NCBI GenBank assembly: GCA_028554795.2
Contig: CM068830.1
Coordinates: forward strand, 51,780,355-51,844,354
Length of the DNA: 64,000 nucleotides
DNA from: Sinohyriopsis cumingii
Taxonomy: Eukaryota > Mollusca > Bivalvia > Unionida > Unionidae
Reading direction: 5' to 3'
Position numbers and translations under genes: made by a program. Below are positions 11,870 through 26,252 of the stretch, piece after piece. The notes under the pieces were generated by a model, which was not told the DNA's origin, made no database searches, and worked only from the letters and a program-made list of their open reading frames with translations. The number at the start of each line of letters is the position of its first letter. Position 1 is the stretch's first letter.

Positions 11870-12200
11870 AGTGAGACAGGAAAGAGAAAAAGAAAAACAG
11901 ATGCAAATGCAGTTTGATAAGGAAGAAAGAGAGACAGAAAGACAAATGCAGTTATAAAAAGAACAAATACAGTTACAGAAAGAGCAAATTTATTTACAGT
12001 AATAGGTTTAAAGGTTGACTATGTAGAGAGAGAGAGAGAGATTATAGAATGTAATAAAATAATGACTATAATGTCCTTTTATTATCTTCAATGAAACAAT
12101 TTATTAAGTCATTACATACAACAATGGATACAAAAATGATTCAATTATCGCGTGCTATTCCTTTCTTTTTCGTCTCCGTCTTTGGTTCTATGAGATTTTC

Positions 12201-12829
12201 CTAATATCTGTAATAGAAATGAGAGGCATTAAGAGCATTTGCAGTGGGTGAGTTGCAAAAATAAAGTACAGTATTGGTTTTCTAAGGATATGCATCTTGA
12301 AAACTAATTTGCTTTGTTCATTCGAATCTAGAGAGCTAATAAATGTAGAGAATAACTTGAAATTCAGGTTGATAAGCTAACGTTTAAGTCAAACTCGTAT
12401 ATCAGACATAAGATGTGACAAACATGTTACGGGCAAGACTGATATTTCTTACTTTCCATGGCGTTTGCTGTATCCGTAGCCACCTCTACCCCAGCCAAAT
12501 CCACCTCCGAATCCTCCAATTCCTCCGCCGAATCCTAAACCCCACCCCTTGCCTCCGCTGTATCCTCCATATCCCCCATATCCACCGCCGAATCCCAATC
12601 CCCAGCCCAAGCCCCTGCCGCTACTATATCCACCATATCCTGCATAGCTACCGTGACCTCCATATCCTCCATAACCGCCGTAGCCACCATAGCCACCATA
12701 GCCGCCATGTCCGTCGTAGCCACCATATCCTCCGTACCCACCATAACCGCCATAGCCCCCATGGCCACCGTAGAATGTACCGACGGCAGCACCTACTATG
12801 CAGGCTAGGAGAACTAGTGCAGTCTTCAT
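12201..12829 (-). CDS. Shematrin-like gene 2, promoter and exon 1 deleted
   Basis: CDS complement(join(12201..12207,12453..12829)), 127 aa when spliced as in gene 1. The coding frame, acceptor before the ATG, internal donor and last exon are intact; the exon 3 acceptor has one pyrimidine changed to A (TTTCTATTACAG). Repeat residues have changed relative to the other copies (GGYDGHGG and GGHGSYAGYGG). The unit lacks the TATA box and non-coding exon 1, so the gene can only be expressed from another start or by readthrough from the promoter near 26.2 kb. It may be a pseudogene in the making. Confidence 0.7.
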
Positions 12830-13533
12830 TTCCGTCTGCTAGAGAAAGTACGTTTACAAAATAAATGACAATATTAAATGTAACAAACGTTTTCCTTCGT
12901 GGTGTGGTTTATACGATTCCTCCGCATGCATGTTGATATTATATCTTCTGCTTTAAAGAATGAAAGACGAAGGGGTTTGCTTCCATAGTGTCCTTGTTGC
13001 AAGGTAATTGTAAATGTCTCAATGGAAAACTAAAATATTAATAATAAAAAAAGTATATTTAAGGTTCAAAAATTGAACTATATCGATTCCATGCGTTTTT
13101 ACTGGTGCTCAAGGTAAATTTCTTAATAAAGCATCGATTCCATCACCTCCAAATTTTAGAATATTAAATTAATACTCTCGAGATTATTCGAGCTCCGTTA
13201 TGGGGTCAATTCCTGGGCACCATCTTCTGGAACTGCCTAATGATATCGAGATCTCCTATACTGGGCTGCTTGAAAATATACGTGTGTGTATAGTGTCATG
13301 CTTCTGAAGGAGAAATACACCCGACTCTCGCTAAAAGACCGCATGACTTTACAATAGGTTTTGATGGAAAAAAAATGATGTCTCCTTAAGAGAATTTCAC
13401 TACTTTTAATATTAATGTCCCATCGACGACGAACTTCATTTTTCATATATCTTATACCACCCGTTTAGTTCATATATTGCAATAGAAGAAAATAAGCATT
13501 AGTTTGAAGATCAATTCTTCCTTCTGAAACGCA

Positions 13534-13675
<142 letters not shown>

Positions 13676-15751
13676 AAGGTAAGAGAGTGTATGGTCGACT
13701 CGACGAGCGGCCATCATCACGTTTCGCGATGTTAGACAATAGAAAATAGCAGATAAGGAAGTTCTTACAATTATAAACACAATGACTGCATAAATTATTT
13801 TTGTTGTTTGCCTATGTCTAATTGCTAGTTATTCTCGCCTTTGAGCTAGGTATAGTTCGATTTCCAACTGAGGAAGCCAAAGATGGTTAGAACGGTTGCA
13901 ATATTCAATGCTTGTGCGTTCCCATTGAGGACCAAACACCTGACGCAGTTTAAAGCGACATACAAAAGCGCAAATCTAGTTGTAAATATTTCATGTAAGG
14001 CGTTAATGGGAACTACAGACTAATTACTGCTGCCAAAGTGAACGCGTATGTATACGTTTCCACGGTTTAAAGGCGTTCACCATGTTCCATCACTACGATT
14101 TCCATTGTGGTTAACGAATTACAACCCGTGATTGTGATGTGGATAGTTTCGCTATTTCAGCTGTGAGTGAAACAACTAACATTCTTAAAATTTCTTTCGA
14201 ATAACAGCGATATGAACCAAATCCCGTTTTCGTTAATTTTGCTGACCGGCATGATGCTATCTGCCGTTAATTAAGTACACGACCTTAAAATCGGCATCAA
14301 TGCCTGCGCTTGCACTGGCCATATTAGATGTGCAAGCTTCTTGGTTTAGAGACTCACTATTTGGATTGTCATTAAACGGACACCATAATCCGACGGTGTT
14401 TGCAGTAATGATGCTGAAGAAGGCATGACATGATAGACGGATAGTATGTTAATATTTGTTCTCACTGTTATTTAATTTCAATTGTGAATGTGTACTCACC
14501 ATATCAGCCGACGAATGCCGTTCGTCTATGACATGCGTCGAGATTTTCTAAATGCCGCTTACAGGTACACTCCACCCAAACAAATAACCAGCTTTTTCAC
14601 TGCTTTGTAGTCTGCAGTCATTCATGTATCATGCTTTTAGCGAGCTGATGTTTTGGCAAAAACCCATCCAAACTTTGCTTGGTAGGCGACCATCATTTGT
14701 GGATCCACTGTCTATACCCACCTGCAGCAAGTCGGGGGGGGGGGGAGGGTGGTGGGGAGGGCTGCATGTTATAAGGCGCAGTTGTCATCAGTTTCATGTT
14801 TACTATCAAGTGATAAAGGATTTTCATTTAGATATGATGTTCCCGTCTGGGATAGACAGAGTGGAAAGCTTTTAAAAACAAGTGAAATTGTTCCCTACGA
14901 GTTCTTTGGAACAATTTAAATATGAATAAAACCTTTGACTGGCTTCGGCAGCATAGCCAAAGTCATTGCCTTGTCACGATGTATGACTATCTACCTGATA
15001 AAAAATTTAAACCAGGTCTTGCTCCAGAATGCATTTGTTTGTATGTACGCTGGAAAAGTGTACATCGTCTCCTTTGCACAAGACAGTAGATGTAAAAGTA
15101 GCGGCAGTGCATCTCAATGTGACCGTCTTAACATACGTTTTGGGTTATCCCTGATGCAAAGAAACCTTAAATGTATAGCTCTTTTGTAAGAACAGAAATC
15201 GTCTATTAAGCATTTAAGAGCTTAAGGCCAACGGATTAAGACAAAATTACAATGGGTACCAAGGTGTATATAAATTTGAAAATTATTACAAGCATTACCA
15301 ACCAAAATCGCAATCAACTAAGCATGAAAAGTTTGCGTTTCTGAATCACCTGCACCAGAAGTACTGGTACGTCAAGAAAAAGATGAGCCATGCAAAATGT
15401 GCAAGCGTTATAAGACACCTTTGCAACTTATAGGTAGCATTGCGATGTGACTTGTGACCATATGTTTTGTCTACACTTGAATAAGGATTATGCTGTACAT
15501 AGCTATGAGAGCGCACGTCTCGGTGAATGTATATGTGTGCTAATTTGTATGCCTCCTCGTTTACCGTTCCAATACATTCACTATTAAGCGTCATCCTCTT
15601 CTCTGTTACTGTCTGTGTAAAAACGTAGCTATCAAGTGGCAGGACTCTCGACCAAATATATTATCGAGACCAGTGCGATATCGCGACTGGAAATCATGTA
15701 AATGTATAGTAAAAATCATGAGGTATCGCTCGCGCTTTTGCGAAGAAGTTT

Positions 15752-16144
15752 CTAAACTTCTGAGAAGAAGTTTTTAAGCTTCATCATATCAATGTCCCCT
15801 GAATACCAAGCCTGGTGGATGTTTCTTAGCGTGTGGGTATCAACACCATTAAACATCACCAGAATGTTGCAGTTATTTATGATCACTTTAGGTTTTTTCA
15901 CATATCGCTGAGTAACATATATAATACCAGTGTTTTTGTGTCTGCCTCGGGAAAATATCCGAGCTGAATTCGATTGTTTGTCTCGTATCACATCATCGTA
16001 TACTACGAGAATGTTTATACCTCGTTGAGATCATCTACCAACGGTGCATCGTTGATCGTAATAAAGTCAATACGATCACTACCATCCTCGTCCAAGTAGA
16101 AATAGCCTCTTACCAGACCCTTATAGACCTATGATAATTGCTCT
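15752..16144 (-). pseudogene. Packaging ATPase relic, unit 3
   Basis: Same sequence type and same inactivating changes as the unit 2 copy. Confidence 0.7.
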
Positions 16145-16219
16145 GATAGAATTTGGTAGCGCTCGATGATGCTTGACTGGATCTTGTTTTTCTATTGCTG
16201 AGAAGTCAATGACATCCAT

Positions 16220-16479
16220 GTTGTTTGTTGTTGTTGTTGTTGTTGTTGTGCGGTTTAACGCAATGTTTCAGCACACGATAGGCTATACATGGCGGCCAGA
16301 AGTAATGGTGGAGGAAGAACCCAGAAAAACACCGGAAAGAACCACCGACCCACGAAAAACTACTGTCAAGCTTTCTCACATACCCACATTGGCCGAATCC
16401 GAGACTCGAACCCACGCAGACTGAGGTGACATAGCAGTGTTCCGTAACGATAAGCACTTTAGACAACTCGGGGCCCCTC
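16220..16479 (-). mobile_element. tRNA-derived SINE, unit 3 copy
   Basis: Matches the unit 2 SINE, including the long (TTG)n tail and the damaged A box. Confidence 0.75.
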
Positions 16480-16604
16480 GAAGAAATATAATAAGTAGAT
16501 GGCATTATATTGTATTCTATGCAGAGTACCCACCAATACCAGTGAAATAAGTACAATAACGACGAGGAATAGAAAGCGTGCACTTACGGGCAAGAGTGTG
16601 AAAT

Positions 16605-16877
16605 GTGGTAAAAAACTTCAAATGCATTCTTCATGCAACAGGCGGGGATATCACTGCTTCACTGGGACAATTACCAGGGGCTCGATGGACTAGGTGTCCT
16701 GGCGAGAAGCATCTTCCTGGATATAATTATCGTGGTCCTTCAACCCGTCTTGATATCCTACTTGACGAGAAAAATCAAACAAGACCTGAAGGGTATCCAT
16801 TATATACGATTGATCAAGCGATCCATGTTCATGACCTTGGGAATAAAATTCCAAACAACGACATATTGCAGACGTGA
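16605..16877 (+). pseudogene. PLA2-like domain relic, unit 3
   Basis: Protein reading identical to the unit 2 copy, with YRGPST loop and HD pair. Confidence 0.6.
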
Positions 16878-16990
16878 AGTTGATTCAGACTCTAAAGTCT
16901 GTAAAAGATAAATATCTCAGAGAATCGTTTGCTAATTTTAATAACGTCTGCGATGAAAGGTATACTAGTGCTAGGGTCCTGTATTTAAAC

Positions 16991-17566
16991 ATGGATAACT
17001 ATTATATGGACTATTATAGCCCAAGAGGATATTGGAGGGGTAGAGCAGCGATTAGTAAACTTGCTGATGCAGCAGGGTTCGCACGTTCTGTTACTGAAAT
17101 TTGGTTAGCACGACAGGCAATATGGCACATTTATTGCCACCACCTAAACAAATTCAGTACGAACATTTTGATGTCAACACTCGAAATGAAGTTCATCAAG
17201 TAGATATTTTGTTTTTACCACATGATACTATTAAAACTGGTAGACGTCAATCGCGAACATCAAATTACGCGTTGACTGTTGCTGACGTTGCAGGTAGATA
17301 TAAAGAATCAGAACAACTATCAACAAAGACAGCAACTAAAGCTCAATCTACTTTTGAACGAATTTATGAACGTGGCGGCCTGCGATGGCCACAGTCGTTA
17401 CATGTTGATCGTTGCGGAGAGTTTCTTGGTGCAATAACATCTCCGATGCAATAACATAACAACACAATCAGACGATGGCACACTGCGATTCATTGTGATC
17501 AGGCAATCGTTGAATAATTGTATCGAACACATGCTGAACGGTTGTTTTGATATCAATACGATCAAG
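16991..17566 (+). pseudogene. Integrase relic, unit 3
   Basis: As unit 2 but with AAGFARS instead of AAGVARS before the core, a variant shared only with unit 4. Confidence 0.75.
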
Positions 17567-17897
17567 AGTGAGACAGGAAAGAGAAAAAGAAAAACAGATG
17601 CAAATGCAGTTTGATAAGGAAGAAAGAGAGACAGAAAGACAAATGCAGTTATAAAAAGAACAAATACAGTTACAGAAAGAGCAAATTTATTTACAGTAAT
17701 AGGTTTAAAGGTTGACTATGTAGAGAGAGAGAGAGAGATTATAGAATGTAATAAAATAATGACTATAATGTCCTTTTATTATCTTCAATGAAACAATTTA
17801 TTAAGTCATTACATACAACAATGGATACAAAAATGATTCAATTATCGCGTGCTATTCCTTTCTTTTTCGTCTCCGTCTTTGGTTCTATGAGATTTTC

Positions 17898-18526
17898 CTA
17901 ATATCTGTAATAGAAATGAGAGGCATTAAGAGCATTTGCAGTGGGTGAGTTGCAAAAATAAAGTACAGTATTGGTTTTCTAAGGATATGCATCTTGAAAA
18001 CTAATTTGCTTTGTTCATTCGAATCTAGAGAGCTAATAAATGTAGAGAATAACTTGAAATTCAGGTTGATAAGCTAACGTTTAAGTCAAACTCGTATATC
18101 AGACATAAGATGTGACAAACATGTTACGGGCAAGACTGATATTTCTTACTTTCCATGGCGTTTGCTGTATCCGTAGCCACCTCTACCCCAGCCAAATCCA
18201 CCTCCGAATCCTCCAATTCCTCCGCCGAATCCTAAACCCCACCCCTTGCCTCCGCTGTATCCTCCATATCCCCCATATCCACCGCCGAATCCCAATCCCC
18301 AGCCCAAGCCCCTGCCGCTACTATATCCACCATATCCTGCATAGCTACCGTGACCTCCATATCCTCCATAACCGCCGTAGCCACCATAGCCACCATAGCC
18401 GCCATGTCCGTCGTAGCCACCATATCCTCCGTACCCACCATAACCGCCATAGCCCCCATGGCCACCGTAGAATGTACCGACGGCAGCACCTACTATGCAG
18501 GCTAGGAGAACTAGTGCAGTCTTCAT
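17898..18526 (-). CDS. Shematrin-like gene 3, promoter and exon 1 deleted
   Basis: CDS complement(join(17898..17904,18150..18526)). The predicted protein is identical to gene 2, including the Asp, Ser and Ala changes in the repeat. Splice sites around exon 2 and the last exon are preserved, but the promoter and first exon are missing through the same deletion as in unit 2. The duplication that made units 2 and 3 followed the deletion. Confidence 0.7.
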
Positions 18527-19230
18527 TTCCGTCTGCTAGAGAAAGTACGTTTACAAAATAAATGACAATATTAAATGTAACAAACGTTTTCCTTCGTGGT
18601 GTGGTTTATACGATTCCTCCGCATGCATGTTGATATTATATCTTCTGCTTTAAAGAATGAAAGACGAAGGGGTTTGCTTCCATAGTGTCCTTGTTGCAAG
18701 GTAATTGTAAATGTCTCAATGGAAAACTAAAATATTAATAATAAAAAAAGTATATTTAAGGTTCAAAAATTGAACTATATCGATTCCATGCGTTTTTACT
18801 GGTGCTCAAGGTAAATTTCTTAATAAAGCATCGATTCCATCACCTCCAAATTTTAGAATATTAAATTAATACTCTCGAGATTATTCGAGCTCCGTTATGG
18901 GGTCAATTCCTGGGCACCATCTTCTGGAACTGCCTAATGATATCGAGATCTCCTATACTGGGCTGCTTGAAAATATACGTGTGTGTATAGTGTCATGCTT
19001 CTGAAGGAGAAATACACCCGACTCTCGCTAAAAGACCGCATGACTTTACAATAGGTTTTGATGGAAAAAAAATGATGTCTCCTTAAGAGAATTTCACTAC
19101 TTTTAATATTAATGTCCCATCGACGACGAACTTCATTTTTCATATATCTTATACCACCCGTTTAGTTCATATATTGCAATAGAAGAAAATAAGCATTAGT
19201 TTGAAGATCAATTCTTCCTTCTGAAACGCA

Positions 19231-19231
<1 letters not shown>

Positions 19232-19321
<90 letters not shown>

Positions 19322-19352
19322 TAGATAGATAAATAGATAGATAGATAGATAT
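19232..19352. repeat. (TA)n-(GA)n-(GATA)n microsatellite, unit 3
   Basis: Same type as unit 2 with a shorter TA run, ending about 60 bp before the deletion junction near 19414. Confidence 0.98.
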
Positions 19353-21426
19353 AAGGTAAGAGAGTGTATGGTCGACTCGACGAGCGGCCATCATCACGTT
19401 TCGCGATGTTAGACAATAGAAAATAGCAGATAAGGAAGTTCTTACAATTATAAACACAATGACTGCATAAATTATTTTTGTTGTTTGCCTATGTCTAATT
19501 GCTAGTTATTCTCGCCTTTGAGCTAGGTATAGTTCGATTTCCAACTGAGGAAGCCAAAGATGGTTAGAACGGTTGCAATATTCAATGCTTGTGCGTTCCC
19601 ATTGAGGACCAAACACCTGACGCAGTTTAAAGCGACATACAAAAGCGCAAATCTAGTTGTAAATATTTCATGTAAGGCGTTAATGGGAACTACAGACTAA
19701 TTACTGCTGCCAAAGTGAACGCGTATGTATACGTTTCCACGGTTTAAAGGCGTTCACCATGTTCCATCACTACGATTTCCATTGTGGTTAACGAATTACA
19801 ACCCGTGATTGTGATGTGGATAGTTTCGCTATTTCAGCTGTGAGTGAAACAACTAACATTCTTAAAATTTCTTTCGAATAACAGCGATATGAACCAAATC
19901 CCGTTTTCGTTAATTTTGCTGACCGGCATGATGCTATCTGCCGTTAATTAAGTACACGACCTTAAAATCGGCATCAATGCCTGCGCTTGCACTGGCCATA
20001 TTAGATGTGCAAGCTTCTTGGTTTAGAGACTCACTATTTGGATTGTCATTAAACGGACACCATAATCCGACGGTGTTTGCAGTAATGATGCTGAAGAAGG
20101 CATGACATGATAGACGGATAGTATGTTAATATTTGTTCTCACTGTTATTTAATTTCAATTGTGAATGTGTACTCACCATATCAGCCGACGAATGCCGTTC
20201 GTCTATGACATGCGTCGAGATTTTCTAAATGCCGCTTACAGGTACACTCCACCCAAACAAATAACCAGCTTTTTCACTGCTTTGTAGTCTGCAGTCATTC
20301 ATGTATCATGCTTTTAGCGAGCTGATGTTTTGGCAAAAACCCATCCAAACTTTGCTTGGTAGGCGACCATCATTTGTGGATCCACTGTCTATACCCACCT
20401 GCAGCAAGTCGGGGGGGGGGAGGGTGGTGGGGAGGGCTGCATGTTATAAGGCGCAGTTGTCATCAGTTTCATGTTTACTATCAAGTGATAAAGGATTTTC
20501 ATTTAGATATGATGTTCCCGTCTGGGATAGACAGAGTGGAAAGCTTTTAAAAACAAGTGAAATTGTTCCCTACGAGTTCTTTGGAACAATTTAAATATGA
20601 ATAAAACCTTTGACTGGCTTCGGCAGCATAGCCAAAGTCATTGCCTTGTCACGATGTATGACTATCTACCTGATAAAAAATTTAAACCAGGTCTTGCTCC
20701 AGAATGCATTTGTTTGTATGTACGCTGGAAAAGTGTACATCGTCTCCTTTGCACAAGACAGTAGATGTAAAAGTAGCGGCAGTGCATCTCAATGTGACCG
20801 TCTTAACATACGTTTTGGGTTATCCCTGATGCAAAGAAACCTTAAATGTATAGCTCTTTTGTAAGAACAGAAATCGTCTATTAAGCATTTAAGAGCTTAA
20901 GGCCAACGGATTAAGACAAAATTACAATGGGTACCAAGGTGTATATAAATTTGAAAATTATTACAAGCATTACCAACCAAAATCGCAATCAACTAAGCAT
21001 GAAAAGTTTGCGTTTCTGAATCACCTGCACCAGAAGTACTGGTACGTCAAGAAAAAGATGAGCCATGCAAAATGTGCAAGCGTTATAAGACACCTTTGCA
21101 ACTTATAGGTAGCATTGCGATGTGACTTGTGACCATATGTTTTGTCTACACTTGAATAAGGATTATGCTGTACATAGCTATGAGAGCGCACGTCTCGGTG
21201 AATGTATATGTGTGCTAATTTGTATGCCTCCTCGTTTACCGTTCCAATACATTCACTATTAAGCGTCATCCTCTTCTCTGTTACTGTCTGTGTAAAAACG
21301 TAGCTATCAAGTGGCAGGACTCTCGACCAAATATATTATCGAGACCAGTGCGATATCGCGACTGGAAATCATGTAAATGTATAGTAAAAATCATGAGGTA
21401 TCGCTCGCGCTTTTGCGAAGAAGTTT

Positions 21427-21819
21427 CTAAACTTCTGAGAAGAAGTTTTTAAGCTTCATCATATCAATGTCCCCTGAATACCAAGCCTGGTGGATGTTTC
21501 TTAGCGTGTGGGTATCAACACCATTAAACATCACCAGAATGTTGCAGTTATTTATGATCACTTTAGGTTTTTTCACATATCGCTGAGTAACATATATAAT
21601 ACCAGTGTTTTTGTGTCTGCCTCGGGAAAATATCCGAGCTGAATTCGATTGTTTGTCTCGTATCACATCATCGTATACTACGAGAATGTTTATACCTCGT
21701 TGAGATCATCTACCAACGGTGCATCGTTGATCGTAATAAAGTCAATACGATCACTACCATCCTCGTCCAAGTAGAAATAGCCTCTTACCAGACCCTTATA
21801 GACCTATGATAATTGCTCT
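21427..21819 (-). pseudogene. Packaging ATPase relic, unit 4
   Basis: Same variant and same breaks as units 2, 3, 5 and 6. Confidence 0.7.
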
Positions 21820-21894
21820 GATAGAATTTGGTAGCGCTCGATGATGCTTGACTGGATCTTGTTTTTCTATTGCTGAGAAGTCAATGACATCCAT

Positions 21895-22154
21895 GTTGTT
21901 TGTTGTTGTTGTTGTTGTTGTTGTGCGGTTTAACGCAATGTTTCAGCACACGATAGGCTATACATGGCGGCCAGAAGTAATGGTGGAGGAAGAACCCAGA
22001 AAAACACCGGAAAGAACCACCGACCCACGAAAAACTACTGTCAAGCTTTCTCACATACCCACATTGGCCGAATCCGAGACTCGAACCCACGCAGACTGAG
22101 GTGACATAGCAGTGTTCCGTAACGATAAGCACTTTAGACAACTCGGGGCCCCTC
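21895..22154 (-). mobile_element. tRNA-derived SINE, unit 4 copy
   Basis: Same insertion; long (TTG)n tail. Confidence 0.75.
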
Positions 22155-22279
22155 GAAGAAATATAATAAGTAGATGGCATTATATTGTATTCTATGCAGA
22201 GTACCCACCAATACCAGTGAAATAAGTACAATAACGACGAGGAATAGAAAGCGTGCACTTACGGGCAAGAGTGTGAAAT

Positions 22280-22552
22280 GTGGTAAAAAACTTCAAATGC
22301 ATTCTTCATGCAACAGGCGGGGATATCACTGCTTCACTGGGACAATTACCAGGGGCTCGATGGACTAGGTGTCCTGGCGAGAAGCATCTTCCTGGATATA
22401 ATTATCGTGGTCCTTCAACCCGTCTTTATATCCTACTTGACGAGAAAAATCAAACAAGACCTGAAGGGTATCCATTATATACGATTGATCAAGCGATCCA
22501 TGTTCATGACCTTGGGAATAAAATTCCAAACAACGACATATTGCAGACGTGA
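22280..22552 (+). pseudogene. PLA2-like domain relic, unit 4
   Basis: Like units 2 and 3, except that the residue after STRL is Tyr, as in unit 1. Confidence 0.6.
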
Positions 22553-22665
22553 AGTTGATTCAGACTCTAAAGTCTGTAAAAGATAAATATCTCAGAGAAT
22601 CGTTTGCTAATTTTAATAACGTCGGCGATGAAAGGTATACTAGTGCTAGGGTCCTGTATTTAAAC

Positions 22666-23241
22666 ATGGATAACTATTATATGGACTATTATAGCCCAAG
22701 AGGATATTGGAGGGGTAGAGCAGCGATTAGTAAACTTGCTGATGCAGCAGGGTTCGCACGTTCTGTTACTGAAATTTGGTTAGCACGACAGGCAATATGG
22801 CACATTTATTGCCACCACCTAAACAAATTCAGTACGAACATTTTGATGTCAACACTCGAAATGAAGTTCATCAAGTAGATATTTTGTTTTTACCACATGA
22901 TACTATTAAAACTGGTAGACGTCAATCGCGAACATCAAATTACGCGTTGACTGTTGCTGACGTTGCAGGTAGATATAAAGAATCAGAACAACTATCAACA
23001 AAGACAGCAACTAAAGCTCAATCTACTTTTGAACGAATTTATGAACGTGGCGGCCTGCGATGGCCACAGTCGTTACATGTTGATCGTTGCGGAGAGTTTC
23101 TTGGTGCAATAACATCTCCGATGCAATAACATAACAACACAATCAGACGATGGCACACTGCGATTCATTGTGATCAGGCAATCGTTGAATAATTGTATCG
23201 AACACATGCTGAACGGTTGTTTTGATATCAATACGATCAAG
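22666..23241 (+). pseudogene. Integrase relic, unit 4
   Basis: Carries the AAGFARS variant of unit 3 and the GATCAGGC variant (near 23171) shared by units 2-4, with the common frameshift and stops. Confidence 0.75.
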
Positions 23242-23572
23242 AGTGAGACAGGAAAGAGAAAAAGAAAAACAGATGCAAATGCAGTTTGATAAGGAAGAAA
23301 GAGAGACAGAAAGACAAATGCAGTTATAAAAAGAACAAATACAGTTACAGAAAGAGCAAATTTATTTACAGTAATAGGTTTAAAGGTTGACTATGTAGAG
23401 ATAGAGAGAGAGATTATAGAATGTAATAAAATAATGACTATAATGTCCTTTTATTATCTTCAATGAAACAATTTATTAAGTCATTACATACAACAATGGA
23501 TACAAAAATGATTCAATTATCGCGTGCTATTCCTTTCTTTTTCGTCTCCGTCTTTGGTTCTATGAGATTTTC

Positions 23573-24192
23573 CTAATATCTGTAATAGAAATGAGAGGCA
23601 TTAAGAGCATTTGCAGTGGGTGAGTTGCAAAAATAAAGTACAGTATTGGTTTTCTAAGGATATGCATCTTGAAAACTAATTTGCTTTGTTCATTCGAATC
23701 TAGAGAGCTAATAAATGTAGAGAATAACTTGAAATTCAGGTTGATAAGCTAACGTTTAAGTCAAACTCGTATATCAGACATAAGATGTGACAAACATGTT
23801 ACGGGCAAGACTGATATTTCTTACTTTCCATGGCGTTTGCTGTATCCGTAGCCACCTCTACCCCAGCCAAATCCACCTCCGAATCCTCCAATTCCTCCGC
23901 CGAATCCTAAACCCCACCCCTTGCCTCCGCTGTATCCTCCATATCCCCCATATCCACCGCCGAATCCCAATCCCCAGCCCAAGCCCCTGCCGCTACTATA
24001 TCCACCATATCCTCCATAGCCACCGTGACCTCCATATCCTCCATAACCGCCGTAGCCACCATAGCCGCCATGTCCGCCGTAGCCACCATATCCTCCGTAG
24101 CCACCATAACCGCCATAGCCGCCATGGCCACCGTAGAATGTACCGACGGCAGCACCTACTATGCAGGCTAGGAGAACTAGTGCAGTCTTCAT
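23573..24192 (-). CDS. Shematrin-like gene 4
   Basis: CDS complement(join(23573..23579,23825..24192)), 124 aa after splicing; one GGY triplet shorter than gene 1. The coding exon gives the same protein as genes 5 and 6, but the exon 3 acceptor is the unit 2/3 variant (TTTCTATTACAG), placing a recombination point between about 23585 and 24020. Exon 2 begins at 24198, intron 1 is 24199-26150, and promoter and exon 1 are at 26151-26252. Apparently complete. Confidence 0.85.
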
Positions 24193-24897
24193 TTCCGTCT
24201 GCTAGAGAAAGTACGTTTACAAAATAAATGACAATATTAAATGTAACAAACGTCTTGCTTCGTGGTGTGGTTTACACGATTCCTTCGCATGCATGTTGAT
24301 ATTATATCTTCTCCTTTAAAGAATGAAAGACGAAGGGGTTTGCTTCCATAGTGTCCTTGTTGCAAGGTAATTGTAAATGTCTCAATGGAAAACTAAAATA
24401 TTAATAATAAAAAAAAGTATATTTAAGGTTCAAAAATTGAACTATATCGATTCCATGCGTTTTTACTGGTGCTCAAGGTAAATTTCTTAATAAAGCATCG
24501 ATTCCATCACCTCCAAATTTTAGAATATTAAATTAATACTCTCGAGATTATTCGAGCTCCGTTATGGGGTCAATTCCTGGGCACCATCTTCTGGAACTGC
24601 CTAATGATATCGAGATCTCCTATACTGGGCTGCTTGAAAATATACGTGTGTGTATAGTGTCATGCTTCTGAAGGAGAAATATACCCGACTCTCGCTAAAA
24701 GACCGCATGACTTTACAATAGGTTTTGATGGGGAAAAAATGATGTCTCCTTAAGAGAATTTCACTACTTTTAATATTAATGTCCCATCGACGACGAACTT
24801 CATTTTTCATATATCTTATACCACCCGTCTAGTTCATATATTGCAATAGAAGAAAATAAGCATTGGTTTGAAGATCAATAATTGTTTGTGAAACGCA

Positions 24898-25050
<153 letters not shown>

Positions 25051-26150
25051 AGGTAAGAAAGTGAATGATCGACTCGACGAGCTGCCATCATCACGTTTCG
25101 CGATGTTAGACAAATTAAGTTCCATAGTGAACAATTAAATAGCCTTAAGTGAAACGTTTAGGTTAACAGTCTGAAAATCTAAGACTTCATTCCTGCTCTG
25201 CATTGTCATTGTATATCTCTTTCGTAGCTTTCACAAGTTACTAGGTAGATGAGTGAAACCAATAAAATGAACACCACACGTAAACTGTTTAACATTTAAA
25301 TATGTATGTTTTGTTTATATGAAATAAACATTCTCATCTATAAGAACTAATGGTTCTAAACCTTAAAAGTCTTCTGCATTTTTTCGTTTTTAAGTTCTGA
25401 AAATGTATCTCCTGTTCTTATCCCAGGTCCCTTTTATTTGATATTTTTCACGATGAATTAAATTGGACGTAATTATCATTAAGTATACTTGTGCAATGCA
25501 TCTTCTTTTCATTTATTAAAAAAATCTGCTTTATCATCCAGCTGTTCCTATGCAACTTTGCAAAACGTAATATGAAAATAACTAATTTCTAAACACATAT
25601 GCGTCTAAATACGAACATTGATGATAACATTTAAATACAAAACAAAATAAAATGCTCCTGCAGAGTATTGAAAAGAAAGGATGCATTGAAATATTTATTT
25701 GTAAATCGATATTATGTTCCTCGAAGTAATACATTGTTAGGTGTTGATTTTTCAATGGTCTTATTAAAATAAAATATGAGCAATGATTTGCACATCCCTA
25801 TACACATTTAGAGCTCTTGTAGACATCGTAGTGATACAGACATTGTTTACCGAATGCATAAAATATTTTATTCTTACAAAATGAAAATGTTGCTAAAATA
25901 GGCTGTGGATAAAGATTTTGTAATTAGATCCAATACTAGAATGGTATGTTTTACAAATAATTTAGAACAGTATCTTTTTCTGTAAAGCACGATCAAGAGA
26001 GGTTTACCTTTCTTGAGACTTCCCTTTCGCGTATAGTAAGACATTCATCTTCTAAAAATGTTAAAATTGTTATTTATTTCTAACTTTCTAAGGGTATATT
26101 ATGTGGATTAATCAAGAAAGTTAATTAGCATTTTCAGTAATGTCACTTAC

Positions 26151-26252
26151 CTGTATGGTTGGTGCCGATGTAAAGGACACTAAAGACCTGAACGTTCGAC
26201 TAAGGACTGGCAGTTGCCTGTGCTGCTTCGTCAGATATGCAGCACTTTTATA
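26151..26252 (-). promoter_or_regulatory. TATA promoter and exon 1 of gene 4
   Basis: TATAAAAG at 26252-26245, exon 1 about 26222-26151, donor GTAAGT at 26150-26145. It is the nearest intact promoter upstream (to the right) of promoterless genes 3 and 2, so readthrough transcripts could in principle join this exon to their acceptors. Confidence 0.75.

Larger units (their letters stand above)
13740..19414. repeat. Array unit 3 (doubly truncated, 5.7 kb)
   Basis: Starts about 430 bp into the canonical unit and ends with the same deletion as unit 2. It is nearly identical to unit 2, with a period of 5697 bp, which indicates a recent duplication of an already deleted unit. Confidence 0.95.
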